33,491 bases of DNA from Armatimonadetes bacterium JP3_11 (GTDB lineage: Bacteria > Armatimonadota > Fimbriimonadia > Fimbriimonadales > GBS-DC). The stretch covers positions 1 through 33,491 of the forward strand of contig NKPV01000010.1 in NCBI GenBank assembly GCA_002254605.1. Reading direction: 5' to 3'. The position numbers and the translations under genes are program-made. Of the stretch, positions 18,291-27,248 are shown in pieces (position 1 is the first letter of the stretch; the number at the start of each line of letters is the position of its first letter). A model generated the notes under the pieces. That model was not told where the DNA came from. It was given only the letters and a program-made list of their open reading frames with translations, and searched no databases.

Positions 18291-21215
18291 ATGAAATGGA
18301 TGTGGCGATGGCTGTTTGGAATCGTAATTGTATTGCACAGCGGTGGAGCGCAAACGCTCACGCCTGACGATGTCGTGCCGGGTGAGATGATTATGCGCCT
18401 GAAGGCAGGGCGCACCATCGATACCGCGCGCGCGATTGCTCAAAGTGTCAACGCGGATGTGCGTCCGATCGCCGTGCGCGATACTTATGTGCTGCGCCTG
18501 CGCGACCAAGCAGGCGTCCCACTCGACGCGCTGCTCGATCGCGTTCTGGAAACCGTGAAAACCTTATCGCAAAATAGCGAAGTGCTCTATATTGAACCTC
18601 ACTATATCCGTCAGTACCACGATGTGCCGAACGACCCCCTCTTCTCTGAGCAGTGGGCGCTTCGAATGATGAATATGCCCGCTGCATGGGACCTGGAGAA
18701 AGGGGCAACGGGAATCCGCATCGCCTTTATCGATGACAACTTCCAGACCTCGCATCCAGATTTAGTGGGGATATTTGACCCGCTCTCCCGCAGCTTCACC
18801 ACTGACGACGCGGCGGGGCGAACAGACATCAACCCCGAAGGCGCGGGCTTCTCGCATGGAACCTCTACCGTCGGCGTTGCCGCAGCGGTCACCAACAACG
18901 GCATCGGAATCGCAGGGCTTATCTGGGAAAATGTGAAAGTGGTCGGCTTGAAAGTCACCCAACAGCCGTTAGGACCATTGTACACTGAAAATATCTTAAA
19001 AGCATATCAGTATGTAATTGACAACGCGGCAAATATCCATGTTCTCAACATGAGCTATGGCGGCTATTTCTTCTCGCCGCAGGAGAACGATCTCATTCAA
19101 CAGATCTATCGTCGGGGTGTGGTGCCAGTGGCATCTGCTGGCAACGACAACACGAGCATTCCTTCTTATCCCGCCAGCTATGAAAATGTCGTGCGTGTCT
19201 CCGCCGTGGGGCGTACAGGTGCGAGAGCGTCCTATTCCGACTACGGTGATATCGATTTGGCAGCCCCAGGCGGCGACCAACAGAGTAGCCAATTCGATGG
19301 GGTGATTACGACCGTCTCTACCACGCAGCTTTACGATTATGTGCAGGGAACCTCATATTCAGGTCCCTATGTTGCAGCGGCGGTGGCGTTGCTGCTATCT
19401 GCGGGGGTTCCACGCCATAACATCAACACCGTGGAACCCGAAGCAGTCGTGATTCTCAAAGAGACGGCAGACTCACGCGGGCGCGCTGTCCCAGACCCCG
19501 AACTGGGCTATGGAATCATCGATGTGGAGCAGGCGCTGCGAGGCGCTGGCGGTGTGCGTGTGGCATTCCTGCAACCGACGCCCGAAACAACCTACGACAC
19601 TCGTGTGATCCGAGCGGTGATTGTGATACGCCGTGTCCTGAACAATGACCCTGCAAATATTCTCAATGTGCGCCTAAATGGCGATCCACTGCCCCGCTCG
19701 CTGTGGGAGCCGACCGCAGTGGTCAACACGCGCCTCAAAACGATAACGCTCGATTTCAACATCACATTGCCCGGGGAAGGGCGTCATACAATTTCGGTGG
19801 AAGCGGTAGGGCAGGATGGCGTCACAGGCAGTGGCTCCACGCGAATAATCGCCAAAGCCTATGTCCAGAATGCTGGGCTGGCGATGTTCTCGACCCCGTA
19901 TCTCATTACCCAGACCCCAGAAGAGGTGTTTGGAAACGAGGTGATCTTGGCTCGCTACCTACCAGAACAGGGCGTCTATGCACGCTATACCGTCTCGAAC
20001 AAAGACCCGCGAGCCGGTTTCAATCCACCTGGAGTCGCGGTGCGCCCCGACGGAACAAATACGCCTACACCGCCCCGAGGAGTGGGGTATTTTGTGCGGA
20101 CTACTACTCCTGCATTTATCTTGGGCAACCAGGCAGTAGATACCAATACCGCCTACCTGATACCGTTGCAGGAAGGTTGGAACATGATTGGCAATCCGTT
20201 CCCCTTTAATGTGCCTTGGGCGGCGTGTGAAGTGGAGATCTTTGGCGCCGGAGGGCAGGTGCAGCGGTTGACCCTGCAGGAAGCGGCTGCGCGCGACTAT
20301 ATTCGCCCCCAACTCTATCGTTATGTCCCGCTCACGGGCGAGTATACTTGGCGCACGGCGCCGCTGGGGGAGTTGCTGGCATGGCAAGCCCATTGGGTTA
20401 AGGCGCTCAAGCCGTGTACCCTCGTCGTACCTCCAGTTGGCTCTGTACGCAGTCGCGCCGAGCAAGTCGCACGCGTTGCGCCCGAACCCACAGATGGATG
20501 GCTGGTACGCCTCGTTGCACGAAGCGACGACCGCGAGGACGCCAATAACTTCATCGGAACCGCTTCGCAAGCCAGCGATGACCTCGGGCAGGAAGATGTC
20601 GAAAAACCCCCCGCATTTAAGTCGTACCTACGACTGGATATTCTCGACCAGCGCACGCGCTCCGCTTTGGCGCAAGACCTTCGACGCGATGCCAAGCGCA
20701 CCCAACGCTGGGAGATCGAAGTGGTCACCGACCAACCTGACGCGGAAGTGACTCTCCAGTGGTCGCAAGTGCGACCACTACCACGCGCTACTCGCCTCAT
20801 ACTCGTAGATCAAGCGACCGGGGAACGCGTCTCAATGATCCACACCAGCTCATACCGTTTTCGCACGGGCGAAAACAGCCGCCGACGATTCCTTATCGAG
20901 GCGTTACCTGCACGAGCCGGTCGACTCCAAATCTCGAGTGTGGCAGTGAGCCAAACACGCGGCAATCAGTTCTCGGTGCAGTATGCCTTGAATGATGACG
21001 CCACCGTACAGGTGCTGGTGCAGGATGCAACCGGAAAGGTTATCGCGCGTCTGCAAAACGGCAGCCGAGCCGCGGGCATCAACACAGCCACATGGAACGG
21101 ACGCACCGATACAGGGATCGCCGTAGCGCCTGGCGCGTACCAAATCCAGATTCTTGCTACTAATGAACAGGGTGAAACCGCCCGAGCCGTGCGACCGCTG
21201 GTCGTGGTCCGATAA
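18291..21215 (+). CDS. Secreted subtilisin-family (S8) serine protease with shared C-terminal module
   Basis: The protein has 974 residues. A signal peptide (1-20, ending HSGGA) is followed by an inhibitor-I9-like propeptide (about 28-105) and a subtilase domain (about 125-420). The catalytic residues appear intact: Asp148 in IAFIDDNFQTSHPDL, His189 in SHGTSTVG, oxyanion Asn285 in ASAGNDN, and Ser355 in GTSYSGPYVA. A beta domain covers about 424-525. The final 440 residues are the module shared with the neighbours, with EGWNMIGNPFPF near 629 and a FlgD-Ig-like end (TWNGRTDTGIAVAPGAYQI, then PLVVVR). GGGAGGAGAT lies just before the ATG. It could act on the neighbouring surface proteins, perhaps as a processing protease; this is inference from context. 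The downstream gene starts 24 bases after the stop. Confidence 0.92.
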   Translation: MKWMWRWLFGIVIVLHSGGAQTLTPDDVVPGEMIMRLKAGRTIDTARAIAQSVNADVRPIAVRDTYVLRLRDQAGVPLDALLDRVLETVKTLSQNSEVLYIEPHYIRQYHDVPNDPLFSEQWALRMMNMPAAWDLEKGATGIRIAFIDDNFQTSHPDLVGIFDPLSRSFTTDDAAGRTDINPEGAGFSHGTSTVGVAAAVTNNGIGIAGLIWENVKVVGLKVTQQPLGPLYTENILKAYQYVIDNAANIHVLNMSYGGYFFSPQENDLIQQIYRRGVVPVASAGNDNTSIPSYPASYENVVRVSAVGRTGARASYSDYGDIDLAAPGGDQQSSQFDGVITTVSTTQLYDYVQGTSYSGPYVAAAVALLLSAGVPRHNINTVEPEAVVILKETADSRGRAVPDPELGYGIIDVEQALRGAGGVRVAFLQPTPETTYDTRVIRAVIVIRRVLNNDPANILNVRLNGDPLPRSLWEPTAVVNTRLKTITLDFNITLPGEGRHTISVEAVGQDGVTGSGSTRIIAKAYVQNAGLAMFSTPYLITQTPEEVFGNEVILARYLPEQGVYARYTVSNKDPRAGFNPPGVAVRPDGTNTPTPPRGVGYFVRTTTPAFILGNQAVDTNTAYLIPLQEGWNMIGNPFPFNVPWAACEVEIFGAGGQVQRLTLQEAAARDYIRPQLYRYVPLTGEYTWRTAPLGELLAWQAHWVKALKPCTLVVPPVGSVRSRAEQVARVAPEPTDGWLVRLVARSDDREDANNFIGTASQASDDLGQEDVEKPPAFKSYLRLDILDQRTRSALAQDLRRDAKRTQRWEIEVVTDQPDAEVTLQWSQVRPLPRATRLILVDQATGERVSMIHTSSYRFRTGENSRRRFLIEALPARAGRLQISSVAVSQTRGNQFSVQYALNDDATVQVLVQDATGKVIARLQNGSRAAGINTATWNGRTDTGIAVAPGAYQIQILATNEQGETARAVRPLVVVR

Positions 21216-21220
21216 CATGG

Positions 21221-21228
21221 AAGGAGGT
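21221..21228 (+). promoter_or_regulatory. Shine-Dalgarno site deciding the start at 21240
   Basis: AAGGAGGT is only two bases from the ATG at 21231 but 11 from the in-frame ATG at 21240, which gives MKRWGLIIGS like the neighbouring gene. The later start is preferred. Confidence 0.65.
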
Positions 21229-21239
21229 CTATGCGAATT

Positions 21240-23939
21240 ATGAAACGATGGGGCTTGATAATCGGGAGTGCTGCTCTTCTTGCAGCGACCGCACTGGCAC
21301 AAGGGGTATATCAACCCGGTACCAGAACGCGATGCGGATGTCCGGACAACCAAAACCCCGTGAGCAATGACTATCGCGATATTCGTGTGAGCAACGGCGT
21401 ACTCGGCGCAACACTGGGACTTAGTGGAACTGTCACTTGGCGAACTGGGTGTTTCCCCATCGAAAATAGCCCCTGCACCACTCGCCCTGCGGAGGGCAGC
21501 ATCCAGCTGGGAACCTCCCAAGGTACCGAAATATTGGGAATACGCGATGATGGAATCGCGATGACTTCGGGCTACCCATGGGGAGTCTACCCGGGGGGAA
21601 TCTACATCACGATGCAAGCAACCCGTGAAGGGCAGACCCAGACATTTGTCTGGGGACGCGAAGGCGGCCCTACAGTGACCTTCTCCCGCGCTTGGCCAGG
21701 CGCCAGCGGTTATTACATCCGCCGCATCTGGAATGTAGAAGGCTGGGACACAGATTTGCGCATCGACCTCATTCAATCGGTCGCACGGATTAGCTTGCGC
21801 GTCCGCAACAACGGCGACACGCCCGCCACCCTTGCTTTAAGGCTCGCCTCGGATGTGGAAGTCGGGGTGGAGGAGGGCTTTGACAGCAACGGCGCCTCGC
21901 TGCCCCCTTATGTGTATGTGCAGGGGCAACGCCCTATTCGCACCGATACCGACCTACGCGGTTTGCAAATTCCTAACACCATCGAGTTCTATCTCGGACG
22001 CGGTGCCCTCGCAGGCTCCTCGCGCTATCTCCTACGACCCGTCAAAGGCTTTGAGGATCAAACCCCTATCGACCGCCTGGTGATTGGCGATTGGTTCTTC
22101 ATCCAAGGAACTACAATTTGGGAACCAGTGCTCTTCCCCGACTCCTTTATTGGGGATGTTGCAATAAACATGTTTGTCAATGCTCGGAACTTTGCTCCGG
22201 GGCAAGTACGCGAATATGTGTTTTATGTCACTCTCACACCCGTCGAACTTGATGTGCAGCCCCCGATTGCTGTGGGCGTGGAAGCGCTGCCCGTTGTGGA
22301 ACCAGATCAAGAGAATCTATCCCGCTTAGCGAACAACGGTCAGTTTACTATCTACGCGAATGTAACGAACCAATTCTTCATCGTTGGGCGTGAGATCGAT
22401 TTGAATAATGTGGTGGTTGACCTCTCGTTGCCTTCGGGCGTGTCGTTGGCGCCTGGGGAAACGCGCTCACGCACGATTGATACCCTCGCCCCCGGAGACA
22501 CTAAGCCAGTGACTTGGCGTGTTATCGCAGACCCCACTACGGTAGGATTTGTAACCTTCCGCGTTTCGGTGCAAGCACCGCCTGCGCCCACAAAATCGGT
22601 AGCGCGGACGATTCTAATCTCCGCAACCGCTAATCGCAAGCTGGAATCGGGATTCCAAATCGTCTCGATACCGTTCACCGTAAAGGGTACCCTGGAAGAG
22701 GTATTGAATCTTCCTGTCGCCTATCAAGCAAAACGGTGGAACCCCGAGCGTGAAGTGTATGAGACAATTGACACAATCCAGCCCGGTCAGGGGTTCTGGC
22801 TCTATCTGCCAGGTGATGCGCTTGTCGCGCAATACGACAGCAGCAATCTGCAATTCCCAGCGAATGTCTTTAACACTAGCGTCCCTGTACCCCTCAAGAA
22901 AGGCTGGAACCAGATTGGCAATCCCTATCCTTACCCGTTGGTGTTGGGACAGGTGGTGGTGGTCGGCTCCAGCGACCCCTCGCGTAGCTTGAGTTTCTTT
23001 GAAGCAGCACAGCGCGGGGTAATACGCGGGGTACTATACTACTGGGACGAGTTCTCCAACGAATATAAGTTCACCTCCGACCCGAATACACCGCTCCTGC
23101 CACATCGAGGCTACTGGATTAAGGTCAGTGAAGATGTGGAGTTCGTCTACCCGCCGGTGTTTCTGCCCGGCACAGGGTTCGGCGGCGTTATCAGCCGCTC
23201 TGCAATCGAGTCGGTCAATCGCCCCAACGAGTGGCGGCTGCAGATTGTGGCGCGAACCCGCCGCGGCGTAGATACCCAGAACTTCATAGGCATCAGCAGC
23301 GGGCGCAGCACCGGTGACATCGAAGAGCCTCCCACGCCGCTCCCCGAGCGCCCTGTGAATCTGGTGATTCTCAAGTCCGGCACGGGAACCCCCCTAATGC
23401 AGGAGATTCGTCCCGTTGCCAACCGCCAGCAGTTTGATTTGGTGGTCGAAGCGCCGACAGGAGAGGAGGTCACGCTGACCTTCCCGAACCTGAATACGGT
23501 TCCACAGGGCTACCGCCTGCGCCTGACCGATCTCAATACAGGGCGCGCGGTAGACCTGCGCACCACGCCAGAGTATCGTTTCGTGTCCACGGGACGTACC
23601 CGTTTGCAAATCACGGCAGAGCGCGCGACGCGCACCAATGCGCTGATTACGAGCGTCAATGTGGGCGCGGCAGGGCGCGGCGTCAGCAGCGTCTCCATCT
23701 CGTATGTGCTGGCAGAAAATGCGCAGACGAGTGTCCAAATCCTCGGTTCCGATGGGCGCCCGATTGCGAACCTCCATCGCGCACGCGCAGCGACCCGCGG
23801 CGTGAACACACTCTCGTGGAACCTGCGCGACGACCAGGGACGCGCCGTTCCACCCGGAACCTATCAGGTGCAGATCGAAGCGCGTACCGACGATGGGCAG
23901 GTCGCTCGCGTGGCACGCCCGCTGACGCTAACCCGCTAA
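21240..23939 (+). CDS. Secreted protein of unknown function with shared C-terminal module
   Basis: From the ATG at 21240 the protein has 899 residues. A signal peptide (about 1-22, ending ATALA) is followed by a Cys-containing N-terminus (TRCGCPDNQNP) and a beta-rich region (about 25-350) that I do not recognise. An Ig- or CARDB-like domain follows at about 360-460. The last 430 residues are the module shared with the proteins at 10921 and 18291: FQIVSIPF, KGWNQIGNPYPYPL near 555, GYWIKV, and a FlgD-Ig-like end (LSWNLRDDQGRAVPPGTYQ, then PLTLTR). No catalytic motif is seen, so a structural or binding role at the cell surface is likely. It follows the protease gene closely and is probably co-transcribed with it. 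Confidence 0.82.
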   Translation: MKRWGLIIGSAALLAATALAQGVYQPGTRTRCGCPDNQNPVSNDYRDIRVSNGVLGATLGLSGTVTWRTGCFPIENSPCTTRPAEGSIQLGTSQGTEILGIRDDGIAMTSGYPWGVYPGGIYITMQATREGQTQTFVWGREGGPTVTFSRAWPGASGYYIRRIWNVEGWDTDLRIDLIQSVARISLRVRNNGDTPATLALRLASDVEVGVEEGFDSNGASLPPYVYVQGQRPIRTDTDLRGLQIPNTIEFYLGRGALAGSSRYLLRPVKGFEDQTPIDRLVIGDWFFIQGTTIWEPVLFPDSFIGDVAINMFVNARNFAPGQVREYVFYVTLTPVELDVQPPIAVGVEALPVVEPDQENLSRLANNGQFTIYANVTNQFFIVGREIDLNNVVVDLSLPSGVSLAPGETRSRTIDTLAPGDTKPVTWRVIADPTTVGFVTFRVSVQAPPAPTKSVARTILISATANRKLESGFQIVSIPFTVKGTLEEVLNLPVAYQAKRWNPEREVYETIDTIQPGQGFWLYLPGDALVAQYDSSNLQFPANVFNTSVPVPLKKGWNQIGNPYPYPLVLGQVVVVGSSDPSRSLSFFEAAQRGVIRGVLYYWDEFSNEYKFTSDPNTPLLPHRGYWIKVSEDVEFVYPPVFLPGTGFGGVISRSAIESVNRPNEWRLQIVARTRRGVDTQNFIGISSGRSTGDIEEPPTPLPERPVNLVILKSGTGTPLMQEIRPVANRQQFDLVVEAPTGEEVTLTFPNLNTVPQGYRLRLTDLNTGRAVDLRTTPEYRFVSTGRTRLQITAERATRTNALITSVNVGAAGRGVSSVSISYVLAENAQTSVQILGSDGRPIANLHRARAATRGVNTLSWNLRDDQGRAVPPGTYQVQIEARTDDGQVARVARPLTLTR

Positions 23940-23947
23940 ATCGCGTC

Positions 23948-23974
23948 GGGCTGGAGCCAAACATGCTCCAGCCC
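23948..23974 (+). terminator. Hairpin between secreted-protein gene and small CsgG-like gene
   Basis: GGGCTGGAG (23948-23956) pairs perfectly with CTCCAGCCC (23966-23974). No T-run follows, and a Shine-Dalgarno site comes soon after, so it may be an RNA processing or attenuation site instead. A near copy occurs at 31135-31158. Confidence 0.45.
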
Positions 23975-23991
23975 CCCTAAAGGAGGTTAAA

Positions 23992-24687
23992 GTGAAAAGT
24001 ATCGGGATTCTGATTGCGGCTTTGCTGGTAATGACAAGCAACGCGTCTGAGGATGAGCGCTCGCTGGTGCTGTTCCCGTTTGGGCAAGGCGCGGCAGTAC
24101 AGCCTGCGGACGATTTCAATGTTGAGGTGGAAGCGCTGAACGCGCTCTACGCCCAGATAAAAACTATTCCCAATCTTTATGTGCTGCGGTTCCGGGAGAC
24201 GAATCCTTCTGTGCGCCGCGCTATCGACGAGAACCGCCTCCGCCGCGACCGCCTGACGCCGCCGTTCAACGAGCGTGAGGCGGACGGCACTTGGCGTGCG
24301 GCGCGCGTGGGCGCCGTGCTGGGCACCGACTTCGCCTTCGCCGGGCGTATCGAAGAATCAACCTACGACCCGAATACACGCGAGGCGATTGTCACGATTA
24401 GTGGCGACCTCATCGATGTGTCCTCTGGCGAGGTGTTGCTCTCCGTAGCAGAGACGGGGCGCGGGCGACTAAGCTCCGAGCAAAACGACCCGAATATCGC
24501 CCGTATCGCGGCGGTAGCCCAGGCGGCAGAGAAAATCGGTGCAGCCATTCGCGCTCGCCTCGCGCCGCCCGTGGAGCAACCGACCACCGTCCAGGAGAAA
24601 AAACAGCCCGACCGCAAGCGTGAACGCGCTGCCGTCACCCTGTTCATGCTTATCTTGGGGGCAGCGCTCGGAGGCTCTCAATTCTGA
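23992..24687 (+). CDS. Small CsgG/TolB-N-like envelope protein with C-terminal membrane segment
   Basis: The protein has 231 residues, starting at GTG with a strong AAAGGAGGT before it. An N-terminal signal (IGILIAALLVMTSNA) precedes a domain starting RSLVLFPFGQG. At about 104-155 the sequence GTDFAFAGRIEESTYDP... IDVSSGEVLLSV...ETGRG parallels the CsgG-like domain of the 591-aa protein in spacing and motif (LIDVSSGE against VIDIASGE). A hydrophobic segment ends the protein (VTLFMLILGAALGG), after a basic stretch, echoing the membrane segment of the larger relative. The next gene begins four bases after the stop, so it is probably the operon partner of the beta-barrel protein. Function is inferred only from this resemblance. 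Confidence 0.65.
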   Translation: MKSIGILIAALLVMTSNASEDERSLVLFPFGQGAAVQPADDFNVEVEALNALYAQIKTIPNLYVLRFRETNPSVRRAIDENRLRRDRLTPPFNEREADGTWRAARVGAVLGTDFAFAGRIEESTYDPNTREAIVTISGDLIDVSSGEVLLSVAETGRGRLSSEQNDPNIARIAAVAQAAEKIGAAIRARLAPPVEQPTTVQEKKQPDRKRERAAVTLFMLILGAALGGSQF

Positions 24688-24691
24688 TGGA

Positions 24692-26635
24692 ATGAGGCAC
24701 GCCAGAAATGCTCGCTGGCAGTGGAGTGGGGCAGGGGGGCTATGGCTCCTCTGCCTTTGTGCTTGCTGGGCGAACGGCGCGATTCGGCTTACCGCCTACC
24801 CCACCGCTGCCGTCGCCGATGGCGCTTCCCAAATCCTAATCACTGCGGAAATCCGCACTGCTCAGGGCAAACCCGTCCCCGATGGGACACAAGTCGCTTT
24901 CAACACGACGCTTGGGGTATTCCGCGAACCGATTGCCACAACCGAAGGTGGAGTCGCGCGCGCCACGCTTATCGCGAGCCAGCTCCCTGGCACGGCTACC
25001 CTCACCGCCACAGCCATCGGATTGGGCGTGGTGGGCGAAACCCAAGTGCTGTTCGTCGCTACGCAAGAGGAACTGCGCAGCGCGACCGACTATGTGCAAG
25101 TTCTGGGCGCCGAGTACCTCGCCTATGCCAACGAGCAGCGCGTACTCGCTGCGTCGGGCAAGGAACGAGGCGCCAGTGTACGCTTCGGCTTTACACTAAT
25201 TCAAGCGGACGATCTCCAGCTCGAAGTCGATACCCTGCGTGTCAAAGCGCGCAACGCTGTGTTACGGTTCGGCTCCGAGCAGCACGAGTTTGCTGAACTG
25301 AGCTACGAGCTGCGCTCGTCACAGGGCTTTGGGGTGCGCCAGCACCAAAACCGCTGGGAGGTGGTGCGTGTCCGCTCGGGTGTCGTGGAACCCTTTGATG
25401 CCATCGCCCCCCCAGAGCTATTTCAGTTCGCGGACATCTCCGAATCGGAGTTGGTAATCAAAGCCGCCCAAATCTGGTTCTATCCAGGCGAGCGCATCCA
25501 GTTCCACCGTGCGGAGTTCTATGTCGGCGCGGTGAAGTCGCTGAGCGTGCCGCTTTATTCGCAAAGCCTGTGGAGCGGGGGCATTGGGAGCGACACGCTG
25601 GTAGGGGTGCAAAACGGACAGGTCTACTTGGATGTGCCCTACTACTATACGCTCACGCCCACACAAATTGGCGCGTTGCGTCTGCGCACGGCGCAAGTAG
25701 GGGGGCGTACGGTAAGCGCAGCACGTGGGATGTTTGTGGATTTGGAGCATGAGTATCGCATGGGGCTGGGCACGGGCGTGTTTAGCCTCACCAGCCTTGC
25801 CCGCGACGATTGGGGGGTAAACTGGCGGCATCAGCAGCCACTGTCGCCTACTACGCGCTTTTCACTGTGGCTCGACTCGCCTGCACATCGCGGAATTTAT
25901 GGCTCCATGCAGCTTTCGCATCAGGCGCGGGGCTACTCCACAGGTATCACGGTAGCGGGGAGCAGTTTCTGGCAAGGGACATCCGCCAACAGCCTGCGTT
26001 CCGACCTATTTATCGAGACCACGCCTCGGCGCCTCGCGGACATGCCTTTGCGCCAGAGCTTCTCGCTGAGTCTGACCACCAACCGTACCCAGACTACTCT
26101 GGGACCCCAAAATCGCCAGGGAATCGGGATACGCACGCGCTGGAACCTAATCCCCCAATCGCTTGGACGGTCAACGACCCTGACCGGTGGGGTGACCATA
26201 GGACGATTCGTGGGCAATCTCCCGAACGCAGGCTGGAGTATCACGGGCACTCTGGGCATCACACATGCGCTTGGAGCAGGCGGGGCTTTGAGCCTGACCT
26301 ATGACTACGCACAGGATGCGCTGGGAGCTAACTTGCTGGGACGGCATCGCCTATCGGGGAGCCTCAACTGGAGCCTGGGCGACCACTACTACCTCACAGG
26401 CTACATGAGCCGCGCGTTAGACGCCGATTCTGTAAGTTATGTGGGGGACTTTTCGTGGAGAATCAGCCCCCTCTGGCGTATGGGGGTGGGGTATACTTTA
26501 CAGTCGTATAATCAGTACGACTTTCGCGATCACACCTTTACCATCGCCTATCGCATCGGCTACCGCGAGGTAGCGCTGACATGGTCGTCCTTTACCCGCC
26601 GTTGGAGTGTTGACTTGCTGACGGCATTTTATTAA
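24692..26635 (+). CDS. LptD-like outer-membrane beta-barrel protein with N-terminal Ig-like domain
   Basis: The protein has 647 residues from the ATG at 24692. A signal peptide (about 1-29, WLLCLCACWANG) is followed by a bacterial Ig-like (Big_1/invasin type) domain at about 30-122. A middle region (about 130-330) resembles the OstA/LptD part before the barrel (VKARNAVLRFG, RAEFYVGAVKSLSVPLYSQ). Next come PYYYTLTPTQIGALRL, RGMFVDLEHEYRMG and FSLTSLARDDWGVNWRH, a pattern matching the start of LptD barrels. Alternating beta strands continue to the aromatic C-terminus (LLTAFY). LptD inserts lipopolysaccharide into the outer membrane. Here the Ig-like domain replaces the usual LptA-like entry domain, and the gene sits with surface-protein genes, so the cargo is uncertain. 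The start lies four bases after the upstream stop and has only a weak ribosome site. Confidence 0.7.
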   Translation: MRHARNARWQWSGAGGLWLLCLCACWANGAIRLTAYPTAAVADGASQILITAEIRTAQGKPVPDGTQVAFNTTLGVFREPIATTEGGVARATLIASQLPGTATLTATAIGLGVVGETQVLFVATQEELRSATDYVQVLGAEYLAYANEQRVLAASGKERGASVRFGFTLIQADDLQLEVDTLRVKARNAVLRFGSEQHEFAELSYELRSSQGFGVRQHQNRWEVVRVRSGVVEPFDAIAPPELFQFADISESELVIKAAQIWFYPGERIQFHRAEFYVGAVKSLSVPLYSQSLWSGGIGSDTLVGVQNGQVYLDVPYYYTLTPTQIGALRLRTAQVGGRTVSAARGMFVDLEHEYRMGLGTGVFSLTSLARDDWGVNWRHQQPLSPTTRFSLWLDSPAHRGIYGSMQLSHQARGYSTGITVAGSSFWQGTSANSLRSDLFIETTPRRLADMPLRQSFSLSLTTNRTQTTLGPQNRQGIGIRTRWNLIPQSLGRSTTLTGGVTIGRFVGNLPNAGWSITGTLGITHALGAGGALSLTYDYAQDALGANLLGRHRLSGSLNWSLGDHYYLTGYMSRALDADSVSYVGDFSWRISPLWRMGVGYTLQSYNQYDFRDHTFTIAYRIGYREVALTWSSFTRRWSVDLLTAFY

Positions 26636-26646
26636 AGGTGAACTTG

Positions 26647-26702
26647 CTCATCACTCGATGAGGAGAATGGGCGCGGCAGAGGGTGCGACGAGTGTTCACT
26701 CG
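26647..26702. repeat. Two small inverted repeats before the arginine decarboxylase gene
   Basis: CTCATC-ACTC-GATGAG (26647-26662) and CGAGTG-TT-CACTCG (26689-26702) lie in the 117-base gap between the barrel gene and the decarboxylase gene. Neither has a T-run. They may be operator-like or structure the leader. Confidence 0.4.
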
Positions 26703-26739
26703 CCGTGCCTGAGAATCTACTCTACGACTCTATGCGCTT

Positions 26740-26746
26740 GGGAGGT
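26740..26746 (+). promoter_or_regulatory. Shine-Dalgarno site deciding the arginine decarboxylase start
   Basis: GGGAGGT lies six bases before ATG 26753. That start gives 164 residues, close to the family length, so the frame extending to 26705 is not needed. Confidence 0.65.
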
Positions 26747-26752
26747 TATGCA

Positions 26753-27247
26753 ATGCAAGAGGTCAGGCACTTCAGTGGGACAGCGCTTACGCAGCTCGCG
26801 CGTTATTGCACGGCAGGCGCGGGTGTTGGGGTCTCTGCCTTTGAACTGGTCTCTTTTGACCGTGCATTACGGCAGGCTGGCTTCGCGGATTATAACTTGC
26901 TTCGGGTATCCAGTATCTTGCCTGCGGGCGTGCAGCCGCGTTCCACGGTGGAGGTTCCGAAAGGGAGTCTTTTGCCGATTGCCTACGGGGTGTTCAGCTC
27001 CAATGAAAGTGGGCGCACGATTGCCGCGGCGGTCTCGCTGGCGTTTCCCACCGACCCGAACGCGGTCGGGGTGATTATGGAAACCGAAGGCTACATGACC
27101 GAGCGCGAAGCCCACGAAATGGTCGCGGCGATGGCAGAAGAAGCGATGGAAGACCGCAACCTCAAAATCGCGCGCCTTGAGGTCGTCGCGGTGGAAGCCC
27201 AGGTCGATCTGTACACCACCGTGTTCGCAGGCATCGCGTTGTGGTAA
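26753..27247 (+). CDS. Pyruvoyl-dependent arginine decarboxylase
   Basis: It converts arginine to agmatine, the entry to polyamine synthesis, in the cytoplasm. The proenzyme cleaves itself between two serines, and the second becomes the pyruvoyl cofactor. The 164 residues match the size of the archaeal type enzyme (165 aa in Methanocaldococcus, from memory). SFDRALRQAGFADYNLLRVS then SILP places the self-cleavage pair at Ser53-Ser54. LPIAYGVFSSNESGRTIAAA and VIMETEGYMTEREAHEMV match the rest of the fold. It stands alone after the barrel gene and ends one base from the convergent glutaminase gene. A TATACT box at 26492-26497, inside the barrel gene, is a possible promoter. No agmatinase gene is nearby. 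Confidence 0.9.
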   Translation: MQEVRHFSGTALTQLARYCTAGAGVGVSAFELVSFDRALRQAGFADYNLLRVSSILPAGVQPRSTVEVPKGSLLPIAYGVFSSNESGRTIAAAVSLAFPTDPNAVGVIMETEGYMTEREAHEMVAAMAEEAMEDRNLKIARLEVVAVEAQVDLYTTVFAGIALW

Positions 27248-27248
27248 G

